This document shows, in pieces, positions 28,864-37,309 of a stretch of 64,000 nt of DNA (positions within the stretch are counted from its first letter, which is position 1; every line of letters begins with the position of its first letter). A model generated the notes under the pieces. The model saw nothing but the letters and a program-made list of their open reading frames with translations, was not told where the DNA came from and did not search any database. This DNA comes from JAHEZL01 sp046074525 (GTDB taxonomy: Bacteria; Bacteroidota; Bacteroidia; Flavobacteriales_C; GCA-002722245). The position numbers and the translations under genes are program-made. The DNA is taken from positions 20,358 through 84,357 of the forward strand of contig JBJTOK010000066.1 in assembly GCA_046074525.1 (NCBI GenBank), given 5' to 3'.

Positions 28864-28876
28864 TTTTCATCTTCCC
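28849..28876. terminator. Hairpin across the stop codon of the UPF0316 gene
   Basis: Perfect 12-bp arms GGGAAGATGAAA / TTTCATCTTCCC with a four-base loop that includes the TAG. It lies where two genes converge. There is no U tract on either side, so it may be a 3'-end stabiliser or Rho-assisted stop rather than an intrinsic terminator. Confidence 0.45.
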
Positions 28877-28881
28877 CTGGA

Positions 28882-29112
28882 TTATTGCTGTAGCAAATTG
28901 TACAACTGGTCTTTCAGGAAAACCCTATGTGTCCGCAACTTGTTCAGGTGCTCATCGATCGCGATTTCTGCGCCGCTTTCAATGCGATGAATATGATGAT
29001 CTGTTTTGTGGTAATCATCAAAAAGTTTTCTGAAATGCGCATTTTGTGTTTTCAGATCATGAATTTTCTCTCTGTATTGAGGGAATTCATGGAGCAGGTC
29101 ATGTTTTTCCAT
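28882..29112 (-). CDS. YdcH/DUF465 family small protein
   Basis: A 76-residue charged helical protein of the YdcH (DUF465) family. The pattern HDLLHEFPQYREKIHDLK ... FRKLFDDYHKTDHHIHRIE ... LRTHRVFLKDQLYNLL matches the family hairpin of two long helices with its central His/Asp cluster. The role is unknown; a coiled-coil interaction is likely. It is convergent with the UPF0316 gene. Confidence 0.88.
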   Translation of the reverse strand: MEKHDLLHEFPQYREKIHDLKTQNAHFRKLFDDYHKTDHHIHRIESGAEIAIDEHLNKLRTHRVFLKDQLYNLLQQ

Positions 29113-29196
29113 AGCTTTTCTTTTTCTTCAAAATTACCTTGGCGGCTGTAAGAAAAATATGAGCTATGTCAGCGCTGAAAACGTGATCGGTCAGAA

Positions 29197-30438
29197 TTAA
29201 CCGTGAATCTCTTTTGCAATTTCCTTAATCGTCTCTTCGCCTTTGTACACCAACAGTTTTTTCTCGCCTGTTTTTCTAATTTCCAGCTCGAATTCCTGTG
29301 CTTCGGTGAAGCGACGGCCGATGATGATTTTATAAGGAATACCAATCAAATCCGAATCCTTGATTTTAGCGCCCATACCCATGTCGCGGTCGTCGAGCAA
29401 GGTGCTTACGCCAGCTTTGTTAAAGGCAGCTTCCAGGTTATTGGCAACGCTTTCAAATTCCGAATCTTTGTATTTCAAGGGGATAATCGACAAATGGTAA
29501 GGAGCAACAGCGAGTGGCCAGACGATGCCTTTTTTGTCGTTATTTTGTTCGAGGATAGCGTTCATCATACGGCTAACACCAATGCCGTAACAACCCATGA
29601 TTACCGGTTCTTTCTTGCCTTCCTTGTTCACGAAATTGAAGCCCATGGCCGATGAATACTTGGTGCCGAGTTTGAAGATGTGTCCCACCTCAATACCGCG
29701 ATATACCTCATGTGTAGCCGAATATTTCTCTACTTCGTTTTCCTCGATTTTAGTGGCTACGCCTTTTTCCTCAATGAAATAATCTTCACCGAATTTGGAG
29801 AAGGCCACTACTTCTTCAGAGCCATCCCCACCAATTTCTCCCGGATCGGCAGGAATACCAATTACTTTGAGTCCGAGGCGCTCACAAATTTTGAAATAAG
29901 CGGTGCGGAAAGCTTTGTATTCTCTGTCCAGATCTTCGTTGGAAGTATGGAAACTGTAGGCATCCTTCATCATGAATTCCTTGCCGCGGAGAAGACCGTT
30001 TTTCGGACGCATTTCATCGCGGAATTTTCTTCCGATTTGGTATAAAGTAAACGGGAATTGCTTGTAGGATGTGATTTTTGCGCGAACGAGGTCAATAACA
30101 ACTTCTTCGTGGGTCGGACCGAAACAAAATTCTCTTTCGTCGCGGTTATGGAATTTCAGCATCTCCTTGCCATATACATTCCAGCGGCCCGACTCTATCC
30201 ACAGCTCTTTCGGCTGAACGATAGGCATAGCGATTTCCTGGCAGTCGATGGCGTTCAGTTCTTCACGGATCACTGTTTCAATCTTCTGCAACACGCGGTT
30301 TCCCAGCGGAAGGAAATCGTATAATCCAGCTGATACCTGGTGGATCAATCCGGCCTGGATACTGAGTTTGTGGCTGGTAGCGTCGAGTTTTTCGTTGGGT
30401 GTACGCTCGGTATAGATAAATGCTTTAGAATACTTCAT
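29197..30438 (-). CDS. proS: Proline--tRNA ligase, short form without editing insertion
   Basis: Charges tRNA-Pro. The 413 residues include motif 1 region GLYDFLPLGNRVLQKIE, motif 2 (IGRKFRDEMRPKNGLLRGKEFMMKDAYSFH), motif 3 (MGCYGIGVSRMMNAILEQ) and the C-terminal anticodon-binding domain (DDRDMGMGAKIKDSDLIGIPYKIIIG). These are the bacterial-type motifs. Full-length bacterial ProS has about 570 residues because of an editing (INS) domain; here the space between motifs 2 and 3 holds only about 70 residues, so that domain is missing. This resembles the short alphaproteobacterial type. Many Bacteroidota instead carry the archaeal/eukaryotic type of about 490 residues, which suggests a horizontal origin. 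Confidence 0.94.
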   Translation of the reverse strand: MKYSKAFIYTERTPNEKLDATSHKLSIQAGLIHQVSAGLYDFLPLGNRVLQKIETVIREELNAIDCQEIAMPIVQPKELWIESGRWNVYGKEMLKFHNRDEREFCFGPTHEEVVIDLVRAKITSYKQFPFTLYQIGRKFRDEMRPKNGLLRGKEFMMKDAYSFHTSNEDLDREYKAFRTAYFKICERLGLKVIGIPADPGEIGGDGSEEVVAFSKFGEDYFIEEKGVATKIEENEVEKYSATHEVYRGIEVGHIFKLGTKYSSAMGFNFVNKEGKKEPVIMGCYGIGVSRMMNAILEQNNDKKGIVWPLAVAPYHLSIIPLKYKDSEFESVANNLEAAFNKAGVSTLLDDRDMGMGAKIKDSDLIGIPYKIIIGRRFTEAQEFELEIRKTGEKKLLVYKGEETIKEIAKEIHG

Positions 30439-30442
30439 GCGG

Positions 30443-30450
30443 CAAAAATA
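30443..30450 (-). promoter_or_regulatory. -7 element TATTTTTG of proS
   Basis: Exact TAnnTTTG on the minus strand, ending four bases before the proS ATG; a leaderless message is expected. No TTG was found at the -33 position. Confidence 0.6.
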
Positions 30451-30488
30451 AGAAGCTATTCAGAAGAATGGTAATAAACCTGCTTTTT

Positions 30489-31028
30489 TTACTGAACTGC
30501 TTTGTATTCCACCAATGTATGTATAGAACTATCGGGAAGCATGTATTTGATAAGACCTACATTTTTCTTCGCTTCCCAGTAAAGGAGTAATTCGCCCCTT
30601 CCGCAAATGGTATCGGATTTTCCGTCGAAATAGAAGTCGTGTTGTTGATAGCGGAAGGTAGAATCGTCGCTATTGAAATGTATAATTTCCCATTCTCTGC
30701 CCCAGGTATCAAGGAGTATCCTCAGCTTTTTTCCCGACAGGATTTGGGAGTAAGAAATGTTTTCGCAGAAATGCTGGGCTTGTTTTTTAAAATAAATCCC
30801 GCACCTGAAGGGAGTACAATCGGAATATTCGGTTTTGTAGTCGTTGACAAAGGTTTTATCAAACTGCCCGCTTAAGGAATCTTGATAGACCCAGTAACTG
30901 CCTGGTTTAAAATCAAAGAAAGCTTTGCTTTCGGCGCTTAAAGGGTGATAAATAGGATCGGGTTCCGTTTGAACACAGGAAAAGAGCGATAGCGCAATGA
31001 GTCCTGAAAATAAAAATTGTTTAGTCAT
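30489..31028 (-). CDS. Hypothetical lipoprotein
   Basis: A 179-residue protein with a lipoprotein signal peptide (LIALSLFSC, Cys18). The mature part has a motif seen in many Bacteroidota lipoproteins, FFDFKPGSYWVYQDSLSG, near its start, then beta-rich sequence with two Cys pairs (SDCTPFRCGIYF, FCENIS, TICGRG). The role is unknown. It lies 33 bases downstream of the formylglycine-enzyme-like gene on the same strand, so they may be cotranscribed. Confidence 0.72.
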   Translation of the reverse strand: MTKQFLFSGLIALSLFSCVQTEPDPIYHPLSAESKAFFDFKPGSYWVYQDSLSGQFDKTFVNDYKTEYSDCTPFRCGIYFKKQAQHFCENISYSQILSGKKLRILLDTWGREWEIIHFNSDDSTFRYQQHDFYFDGKSDTICGRGELLLYWEAKKNVGLIKYMLPDSSIHTLVEYKAVQ

Positions 31029-31061
31029 GCCCTCAAGACAGGCAAAGTAAAAAAGGGTTGC

Positions 31062-32006
31062 TTATGGAATGATTTCCATAGCTACTCTAAATCCTCTGTT
31101 GCGCGAAGCGGAATGGGTGGTGTCGTAAGTTTGGCTGACGAAATTTTGAAGGTAATACCCAGTGCTCTCCCAACTTCCACCCTTGGTAATACCTTTTTCC
31201 TCAACGAACTCGGCAACGTTGCCGGCTAGGTTATAGATTTTGAAATGGTTTGGAGGAAAAGATAAAACAGGAACAGCGATATCATAGAATTCCCACCGCC
31301 AGCCCCAGCAGCCACCCAAGATTTCTGGATAAAATCTTCTATAAATCTGCGGAGTTTCAATGATACTACATTTTCCACTGTCCATCTTAATTTCCTCTTG
31401 TAGCATCACTCTAAACATTGCTTGAGGCTCACCTTTTTCATTCATTAATTTCCCATTTTTAAAGGGAAATTGTGCGTCAACACCACTTTTTGCAGCATAG
31501 GTCCACTGGTCTTTGCCTGGCAGTTTAAAAACTACATTTTTGTATTTTCTTTTTTCATTGCTCATGTATTTCTTTGTGAGCCATTGGCAATAGGCCTGTG
31601 CTTGTTCGTAAGTCACACCAACTACGGGATAGTTATTGTAAGCAGGATGACGGAAATACCACTCAACATATTCTTCGGTGTAGGCCAGAGGATCTCTCCA
31701 GCAAAGTGTATCGGGAAGAAATTTTTTGTAAAAATTGCTGTCTTTTTTACCAATGGAATTTACAAACTCACGATACTCAAGATTACTTACTTCGTGATTG
31801 CATAGGTAAAAACTGTCGACTGCCAGAATTGGACAAGGGTTATAACAGCCGATGTGAAAAATGAAAGTATCCTTTCGCATATGCCCTCCCGGAATCAAAC
31901 GCATGCTTTTTTCAACGTTCTTATAAAAAGTGGCCATTTCCTTCTCTTCTTTCGAAAAAGATAAGAACAGCAAAGCTGAGCAAAAGATAAATGTGATGTA
32001 CTTCAT
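31062..32006 (-). CDS. SUMF1/formylglycine-generating-enzyme-like exported protein
   Basis: A 314-residue protein with the fold of the FGE-sulfatase (SUMF1/EgtB/PvdO) superfamily: RLIPGGHMRKDTF at the start, SFYLCNHEVSNLEYREFV, PVVGVTYEQAQAYCQWLTKKY, and near the end FKIYNLAGNVAEFVEEKGITKGGSW with SASRNRGFRVAM. An N-terminal hydrophobic stretch suggests export but has no lipobox Cys. The order and cues resemble the gliding lipoproteins GldJ/GldK, yet it is shorter and not next to gld genes. A catalytic role in oxidising cysteine or in nonheme iron chemistry cannot be shown from the residues. Confidence 0.75.
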   Translation of the reverse strand: MKYITFIFCSALLFLSFSKEEKEMATFYKNVEKSMRLIPGGHMRKDTFIFHIGCYNPCPILAVDSFYLCNHEVSNLEYREFVNSIGKKDSNFYKKFLPDTLCWRDPLAYTEEYVEWYFRHPAYNNYPVVGVTYEQAQAYCQWLTKKYMSNEKRKYKNVVFKLPGKDQWTYAAKSGVDAQFPFKNGKLMNEKGEPQAMFRVMLQEEIKMDSGKCSIIETPQIYRRFYPEILGGCWGWRWEFYDIAVPVLSFPPNHFKIYNLAGNVAEFVEEKGITKGGSWESTGYYLQNFVSQTYDTTHSASRNRGFRVAMEIIP

Positions 32007-32035
32007 GAAGGTAGTAATACCGTTTTTCGAAAACG

Positions 32036-33007
32036 TTACTTCAAACTCCTCTTCTTGATCATCCCTCCCTTGATATCACGAACGCTGGTCATCACCATAA
32101 AGGCATTGGCATCGATTTCATCGATTTCCTTACGCAAACGCACAATCTCCAGTCGGGTGATAATCGTGTATACCACCGAGTAATTTTTTGTGTGGCCATG
32201 GGTGCCATAACCGCCGGTAGCAGGATAAATCGTTACCCCGCGACCGAGTTGTTCAATAATCATTTTACGAATGGCTTCGTGTTTGGACGAAATGATGGTG
32301 ACACCAATGTATTCTTCCACACCTTCCACAATGAAATCAACGGTTTTGGAAGCGATGAAATAAGTCACCATGGAATAGAGTGCATATTCAATTTTGAGGA
32401 CGGCGATGGCCGACAAGAAGATAATTACGTTGAATACAATAATGACGTCACCAATGGTGAGCCCTAGCTTTCTACTGGTGTAAATGGCCAGGATTTCTGT
32501 GCCGTCGAGAACAGCACCACCTCTCATCGATAATCCGATACCGGCACCAAGGAAGAAACCGCCAAATACGGAGACGAGGAGCTTGTCGCTGGTAATCATT
32601 GGGAAGGGAACTGCGGCCAAAACCAGGGCCAATCCGACAATGGACACGATGCTCCTAACCGCAAAGCGCTTTCCAACCTGTGAATAAGCAAATAGTATAA
32701 AAGGAATGTTGATGCAAACCAATACCAGTGACAGCGGCAACCCCGTTACTTTATTTACCAAAAGTGAGATACCGGTGATACCACCATCTACAAAACCAGT
32801 GGGGAGGAGAAAACTTTTGAGTCCGAAAGCTGCCGAAAAAATACCTAATGTAATCAGAACAAAACCTTTGATAATATATGCCAGTGATACTACACGATGA
32901 CGGGATTGCTGTTTCAGGTCGCCACCATGTCCGGCAGCGTCTTTATAGCTCCTGCGGAAGAGCATTACTGCGGCTTTGACTATAATTCTCTGGAAAAAAG
33001 GAAGCAT
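32036..33007 (-). CDS. YitT family membrane protein
   Basis: A 323-residue integral membrane protein of the YitT family (five or six transmembrane segments, then a cytoplasmic DUF2179 domain). Family cues are GFVDGGITGISLLVNKVTGLPLSLVLVCINIPF, LGAGIGLSMRGGAVLDGTEILAIY and the C-terminal GRGVTIYPATGGYGTHGHTK ... RLEIVRLRKEIDEIDANAF. The substrate is unknown. It is preceded by an unusually long, basic N-terminal leader of about 45 residues before the first membrane segment; a later start near residue 15 is possible. Confidence 0.88.
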   Translation of the reverse strand: MLPFFQRIIVKAAVMLFRRSYKDAAGHGGDLKQQSRHRVVSLAYIIKGFVLITLGIFSAAFGLKSFLLPTGFVDGGITGISLLVNKVTGLPLSLVLVCINIPFILFAYSQVGKRFAVRSIVSIVGLALVLAAVPFPMITSDKLLVSVFGGFFLGAGIGLSMRGGAVLDGTEILAIYTSRKLGLTIGDVIIVFNVIIFLSAIAVLKIEYALYSMVTYFIASKTVDFIVEGVEEYIGVTIISSKHEAIRKMIIEQLGRGVTIYPATGGYGTHGHTKNYSVVYTIITRLEIVRLRKEIDEIDANAFMVMTSVRDIKGGMIKKRSLK

Positions 33008-33066
33008 GTATTACTACTCAAGTTGTTACTCTAAATTCTTAAAATTCGTTTCTGTGAACCTCTCGG

Positions 33067-33924
33067 TTAACTCCCCACAATCAGGATTTCCACCCTCCGG
33101 TTGAATTTCATTTCCAATTCGGATTTGGCATTGGGAAAAAGCATTTGTGTGTTTCCAAAACCTTTGTAGCCGAGGCGGGAAGGATCAATTCCGTTTTTAA
33201 TGAGGTAATCATAAATAGCTTTTGCGCGGCCCTCGGAGAGCTGCAGATTGTAATCAGAGTTTTTTTCTTTTGGTGCATTCACGTGGCCATGCACTTCAAT
33301 TTTCAGGTTCGGATTGTTTTTCAGGAGATACACCAAACTCGATAATTCGGCTCTGGACCGGGGAATCAATTGAGTAGAATTGGCCTGGAAGAGGATGTTA
33401 TTTAAAATGAGTTTATCGCCCTTTTTGTATTTTTTCTGGTACCACTTTAATTTTCTTTCCCGCTGCAGGGCAAGTATATCATCGGTGATTCGCGTATCGA
33501 TAATAACCGTATCGCAATCGGTTTGCAGCACTACCACGAATTTTTTGCCGTGTTCGAGCTGTATTCTGTGGTTTTGTGAGCACGACTCACAAAAGCATTG
33601 TCCGTTGAGAATTTCCTCAGTTTCCAGGGTTCTTTCAAAGGTGGTGTAGCCAATGCTCGGTAAAATAGAATCGTTGGTTACAGCGCAGTATTTCTTGTAA
33701 TCGTAAAAGTCGTATTGCATGTGACAGGAGGAGTCTACAAGGAATTTCATGTCGTAAAAGGAGCTGTCAACCTCAAACCAGAAGGCTTGCTTTTTCGACT
33801 TGCTGAAGTTCAGTGGTTCTTCGGAGAGGATGCTGAGGCGGGGAATCTGTTCACAAGGGATCTTTTGCGCTTTAGCAGCACCGAAAAAGATCAAAAAGAG
33901 CACTATGCCAAATCCTCTCAACAT
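33067..33924 (-). CDS. OmpA-family protein with CFCESC motif
   Basis: A 285-residue exported protein: signal peptide of about 19 residues, an N-terminal beta region of about 130 residues that resembles no family I know, and a C-terminal OmpA peptidoglycan-binding domain (FQANSTQLIPRSRAELSSLV, IEVHGHVNAP, LSEGRAKAIYDYLI, RLGYKGFGN, NRRVEILIV). The middle contains QCFCESCSQ, a cysteine cluster repeated in the neighbour at 33986. It lies 61 bases downstream of that neighbour on the same strand, at the end of the metH gene run. Confidence 0.85.
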   Translation of the reverse strand: MLRGFGIVLFLIFFGAAKAQKIPCEQIPRLSILSEEPLNFSKSKKQAFWFEVDSSFYDMKFLVDSSCHMQYDFYDYKKYCAVTNDSILPSIGYTTFERTLETEEILNGQCFCESCSQNHRIQLEHGKKFVVVLQTDCDTVIIDTRITDDILALQRERKLKWYQKKYKKGDKLILNNILFQANSTQLIPRSRAELSSLVYLLKNNPNLKIEVHGHVNAPKEKNSDYNLQLSEGRAKAIYDYLIKNGIDPSRLGYKGFGNTQMLFPNAKSELEMKFNRRVEILIVGS

Positions 33925-33985
33925 ATAGCTAATATAATGATTATTCTTTGCGGCGTGGGAGGGAGAAGGATTTTTTTGATTGCAA

Positions 33986-34585
33986 TTACTTCGCAGTAAT
34001 CACGATCTCCACCCTTCTGTTGGCCTCAGCTTCCGACTCGTTGGTAGGAGCAGGGAAGAGCATTTTACTGTTGCCAAAACCTTTTTTGCTGAGGCGGTTG
34101 GATTTGATACCGTGCTCCATCAGGTACATCTGAACAGCCTGGCAGCGGGCTTCGGAAAGATTTTGATAGTAATCGTTATTGGGTTGTCCCGGACCGTTTA
34201 CATGTCCCTGAATGGAAATTTTTACCGTCGGGTTTTTCTTTAAAAAGGCCACCAACTGGTCCAGTTCGGGAAAGGATTTATCCATGAAAACCGCCTGTTC
34301 ATGCACGAAGCGCACGTTTCTGAAAACGTACACCATACCGGTGTCAATGCTAGCTCCTGATTCGGTGAGGTTGAATTTGCTTTTTTTCACTGTCGGTTCA
34401 ACAACTGTAGTAACAGTTTTGTCGACCGGTGTTTTTTTAGTGATAGCCGCTACAGAATCCCTTCGCTGACTCGCTTTGGTACAAGATTCACAAAAACATC
34501 TTCCGCTGTAATCGATCACGGGGCCTTGTGCTGAAAGCGTTGACCAGCCGACTAAGAAGGAGAATATAAAAAGTAATTTTCTCAT
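33986..34585 (-). CDS. OmpA-family protein with CFCESC motif, coupled to metH
   Basis: From the ATG at 34585 the protein has 199 residues with a signal peptide (MRKLLFIFSFLVGWSTLSAQ). Immediately after lies RCFCESCTKASQRRD, then a Lys/Thr-rich linker and an OmpA domain (FMDKSFPELDQLVAFL, ISIQGHVNGPGQPNNDYYQNLSEAR, RRVEIVIT). The ATG shares one base with the metH stop (TAATG), so translation is coupled. An upstream in-frame start at 34612 would lie inside metH and add nine residues ahead of the signal peptide; I rejected it. Cell-wall anchoring is expected; the role of the cysteine motif is unknown. Confidence 0.85.
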   Translation of the reverse strand: MRKLLFIFSFLVGWSTLSAQGPVIDYSGRCFCESCTKASQRRDSVAAITKKTPVDKTVTTVVEPTVKKSKFNLTESGASIDTGMVYVFRNVRFVHEQAVFMDKSFPELDQLVAFLKKNPTVKISIQGHVNGPGQPNNDYYQNLSEARCQAVQMYLMEHGIKSNRLSKKGFGNSKMLFPAPTNESEAEANRRVEIVITAK

Positions 34586-37308
34586 TAATAATTCAAATTC
34601 GGCGACAGCCATTTTTCAATAAATTCAACCGATTCGCCTTTACGGGAGGCATATTGCTCTACTTGGTCTTTCTCGATTTTACCGATACCGAAATACTTGC
34701 TTTGCGGATGTCCGAAATACCAGCCGCTAACGGAAGAAGCAGGGTACATGGCCAAACTGTCGGTTAAAGTTATGCCGGCATTCTTCTCGGCATCAAGCAA
34801 CTTGAAAATTGTCCACTTTTCAGTATGGTCGGGACAAGCCGGATAGCCAGGTGCCGGACGGATACCGCGGTATTCTTCCTTAATCAGGTCTTCATTGCTG
34901 AGTGCTTCTTTGGTATCATAACTCCAGATTTCCTTACGCACTTTTTCGTGCATGAATTCGGTGAAAGCCTCGGCAAGACGATCGGCAAGTGCTTTCAGCA
35001 TAATGCTGGAATAGTCGTCGTGGTCTTTCTCGAATTTTTCCAGATAGGGTTCAATACCTAATCCTGTTGTTACTGCGAAAGCTCCCATATAATCGGCCAG
35101 TCCCGTGGTTTTAGGAGCAACGAAGTCGGCCAGCGACATGTTGTAAGCCTCTTCGCTTTTTTTCGATTGCTGACGCACCATGTGGAATTTATCCAAAACA
35201 GTTTTGCGTGTTTCGTCGGTGTAGAGTTCAATGTCATCACCTACCGCATTGGCTGGCCACAGGCCAATTACAGCTTTATTCGTGAGCCATTTTTCGGCTA
35301 CCAGTTTCTTCAGCATTTTCTGAGCGTCGTTGTAAACGGTAGTAGCTTCTTTACCTACCACTTCGTCTTCCAGGATGCGCGGGAATTTGCCGTGCAATTC
35401 CCAGGTTTGGAAGAAAGGAGTCCAGTCGATGTACGGCACAATTTCTTCCAAGGAAACATCTGTAATGGTTTTCACGCCGAGGAATTTTGGCTTCACGATA
35501 TCTTCTGCTTTCCATTCAATAGGGAAGCGGTTGGCTTGAGCTTCTTCAATGGTAACAGTATCTTTCTGAGCCTTCTTTTTCGCATGGTTTTCACGCATGC
35601 GCTGATATTCCGCCTGAACATCTTCAATGTATTTTGCTTTATTGTCGCCGAGCAAAGAGTTGGCAACAGTTACAGCTCTTGATGCATCAAGTACGTGTAC
35701 GGCCTGATTACCGGTGTAATGCTGATCAATCTTTACGGCAGTGTGGACTTTGGAAGTAGTGGCACCACCAATCAGTAAAGGAATTTTAAAGCCTTCACGC
35801 TCCATTTCTTTGGCTACATAAACCATTTCATCCAGTGATGGCGTGATGAGTCCGCTGAGACCGATGATGTCGACATTGTGTTTTTTCGCTTCGGCCAGTA
35901 TTTTATCACAAGGGATCATTACCCCCATATCGATGATTTCATAGTTGTTACAGGCGAGAACCACGCCCACAATGTTTTTCCCGATGTCGTGCACATCGCC
36001 TTTTACCGTTGCCAGCAATACCTTTCCGGCAGAGGTGTTGGTGCCTTCGGCTTTATCAGCTTCGAGGAAAGGAAGGAGGTAAGCCACGGCTTTCTTCATT
36101 ACGCGCGCGCTTTTCACTACCTGTGGGAGGAACATCTTTCCGCTTCCGAAGAGATCTCCCACTACGTTCATTCCGTCCATGAGCGGACCTTCGATGATGT
36201 GCAGCGGACGCGCATATTTATGGCGGGCTTCTTCCACGTCGATTTCAACAAAATCAGCAATCCCTTTTACCAGGGCGTGTTCCAAACGTTTTTCAACCGT
36301 GTCGTTTCTCCAGGCATCATCTGTTTTTTTCTCTTTGGTTCCTCCTTTTACCGATTCAGCAAATTCGAGCAGGCGTTCAGTGGCATCGTCTCTCCTGTCC
36401 AATAAAACGTCCTCTACTTTTTCTAAAAGATACTTATCGATATCGTCGTATACCTCCAGCATGGCCGGATTCACGATACCCATGTCCATTCCTTCTTTAA
36501 TGGCGTGGAAAAGGAAAGCCGAGTGAATGGCTTCACGCATAGGATTGTTTCCCCTGAAGGAAAACGACACGTTACTCACGCCGCCGCTAACGTGGGCAGC
36601 AGGCAGGTTTTCGCGCACCCAGCGGGTAGCCTGGAAGAAATCAAGCGCATTTTTTCTGTGCTCTTCCATCCCTGTAGCAACAGGGAAAATATTCAAGTCG
36701 AAAATAATATCCTGTGGTGGGAATTTCACTTTCGGTCCCACCAGGATATCATAAGATCGTTTTACAATTTCAATTCTTCTTTCGTAATTATCGGCCTGGC
36801 CTACTTCGTCGAAAGCCATCACAATCACAGCCGCACCGTACTTTTTAACCTGTTTTGCTTCCCAGATGAAACGCTCTTCTCCCACTTTGAGAGAGATGGA
36901 ATTCACAATACATTTCCCCTGTACGCACTTCAATCCTTCTTCAATGATTTCCCATTTCGAGGAGTCGATCATGATTGGCACCTTAGCGATATCGGGCTCA
37001 GCAGCGATGAGGTTGAGGAAGCGTTTCATAGATTCCACACCATCTATCATCCCTTCATCCATATTGATGTCGATGACTTGAGCACCACCTTCCACCTGGT
37101 CGCGTGCTACTACCAGAGCCTCGTCGTATTTTTCTTCTTTAATGAGGCGCAAAAAAGCTTTGGAACCTGTAACGTTGGTGCGTTCACCGATGTTGATGAA
37201 GTTGGTTTCGGGGGTAACTACGAGCGGCTCCAATCCGCTCAATCTCAGCGACGGATAGTTGTGCCATTTGTATTTGTAATCACCGGGATAATCTGGATGC
37301 AGAGGCAT
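34585..37308 (-). CDS. metH: Methionine synthase, folate/cobalamin/activation part
   Basis: The C-terminal part of a split B12-dependent methionine synthase, 907 residues. Domains in order: pterin-binding (INIGERTNVTGSKAF, about 35-300), cobalamin cap and B12-binding fold with the lower-ligand motif DVHDIGKNIVGVVL (about 385-600), and the AdoMet-dependent reactivation domain (IRPAPGYPACPDH near residue 830). It works with the separate homocysteine-binding protein encoded at 37310, one base upstream. The split form is known in Bacteroidota. The run lies under control of a SAM-I riboswitch. Confidence 0.95.
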   Translation of the reverse strand: MPLHPDYPGDYKYKWHNYPSLRLSGLEPLVVTPETNFINIGERTNVTGSKAFLRLIKEEKYDEALVVARDQVEGGAQVIDINMDEGMIDGVESMKRFLNLIAAEPDIAKVPIMIDSSKWEIIEEGLKCVQGKCIVNSISLKVGEERFIWEAKQVKKYGAAVIVMAFDEVGQADNYERRIEIVKRSYDILVGPKVKFPPQDIIFDLNIFPVATGMEEHRKNALDFFQATRWVRENLPAAHVSGGVSNVSFSFRGNNPMREAIHSAFLFHAIKEGMDMGIVNPAMLEVYDDIDKYLLEKVEDVLLDRRDDATERLLEFAESVKGGTKEKKTDDAWRNDTVEKRLEHALVKGIADFVEIDVEEARHKYARPLHIIEGPLMDGMNVVGDLFGSGKMFLPQVVKSARVMKKAVAYLLPFLEADKAEGTNTSAGKVLLATVKGDVHDIGKNIVGVVLACNNYEIIDMGVMIPCDKILAEAKKHNVDIIGLSGLITPSLDEMVYVAKEMEREGFKIPLLIGGATTSKVHTAVKIDQHYTGNQAVHVLDASRAVTVANSLLGDNKAKYIEDVQAEYQRMRENHAKKKAQKDTVTIEEAQANRFPIEWKAEDIVKPKFLGVKTITDVSLEEIVPYIDWTPFFQTWELHGKFPRILEDEVVGKEATTVYNDAQKMLKKLVAEKWLTNKAVIGLWPANAVGDDIELYTDETRKTVLDKFHMVRQQSKKSEEAYNMSLADFVAPKTTGLADYMGAFAVTTGLGIEPYLEKFEKDHDDYSSIMLKALADRLAEAFTEFMHEKVRKEIWSYDTKEALSNEDLIKEEYRGIRPAPGYPACPDHTEKWTIFKLLDAEKNAGITLTDSLAMYPASSVSGWYFGHPQSKYFGIGKIEKDQVEQYASRKGESVEFIEKWLSPNLNY

Positions 37309-37309
37309 A

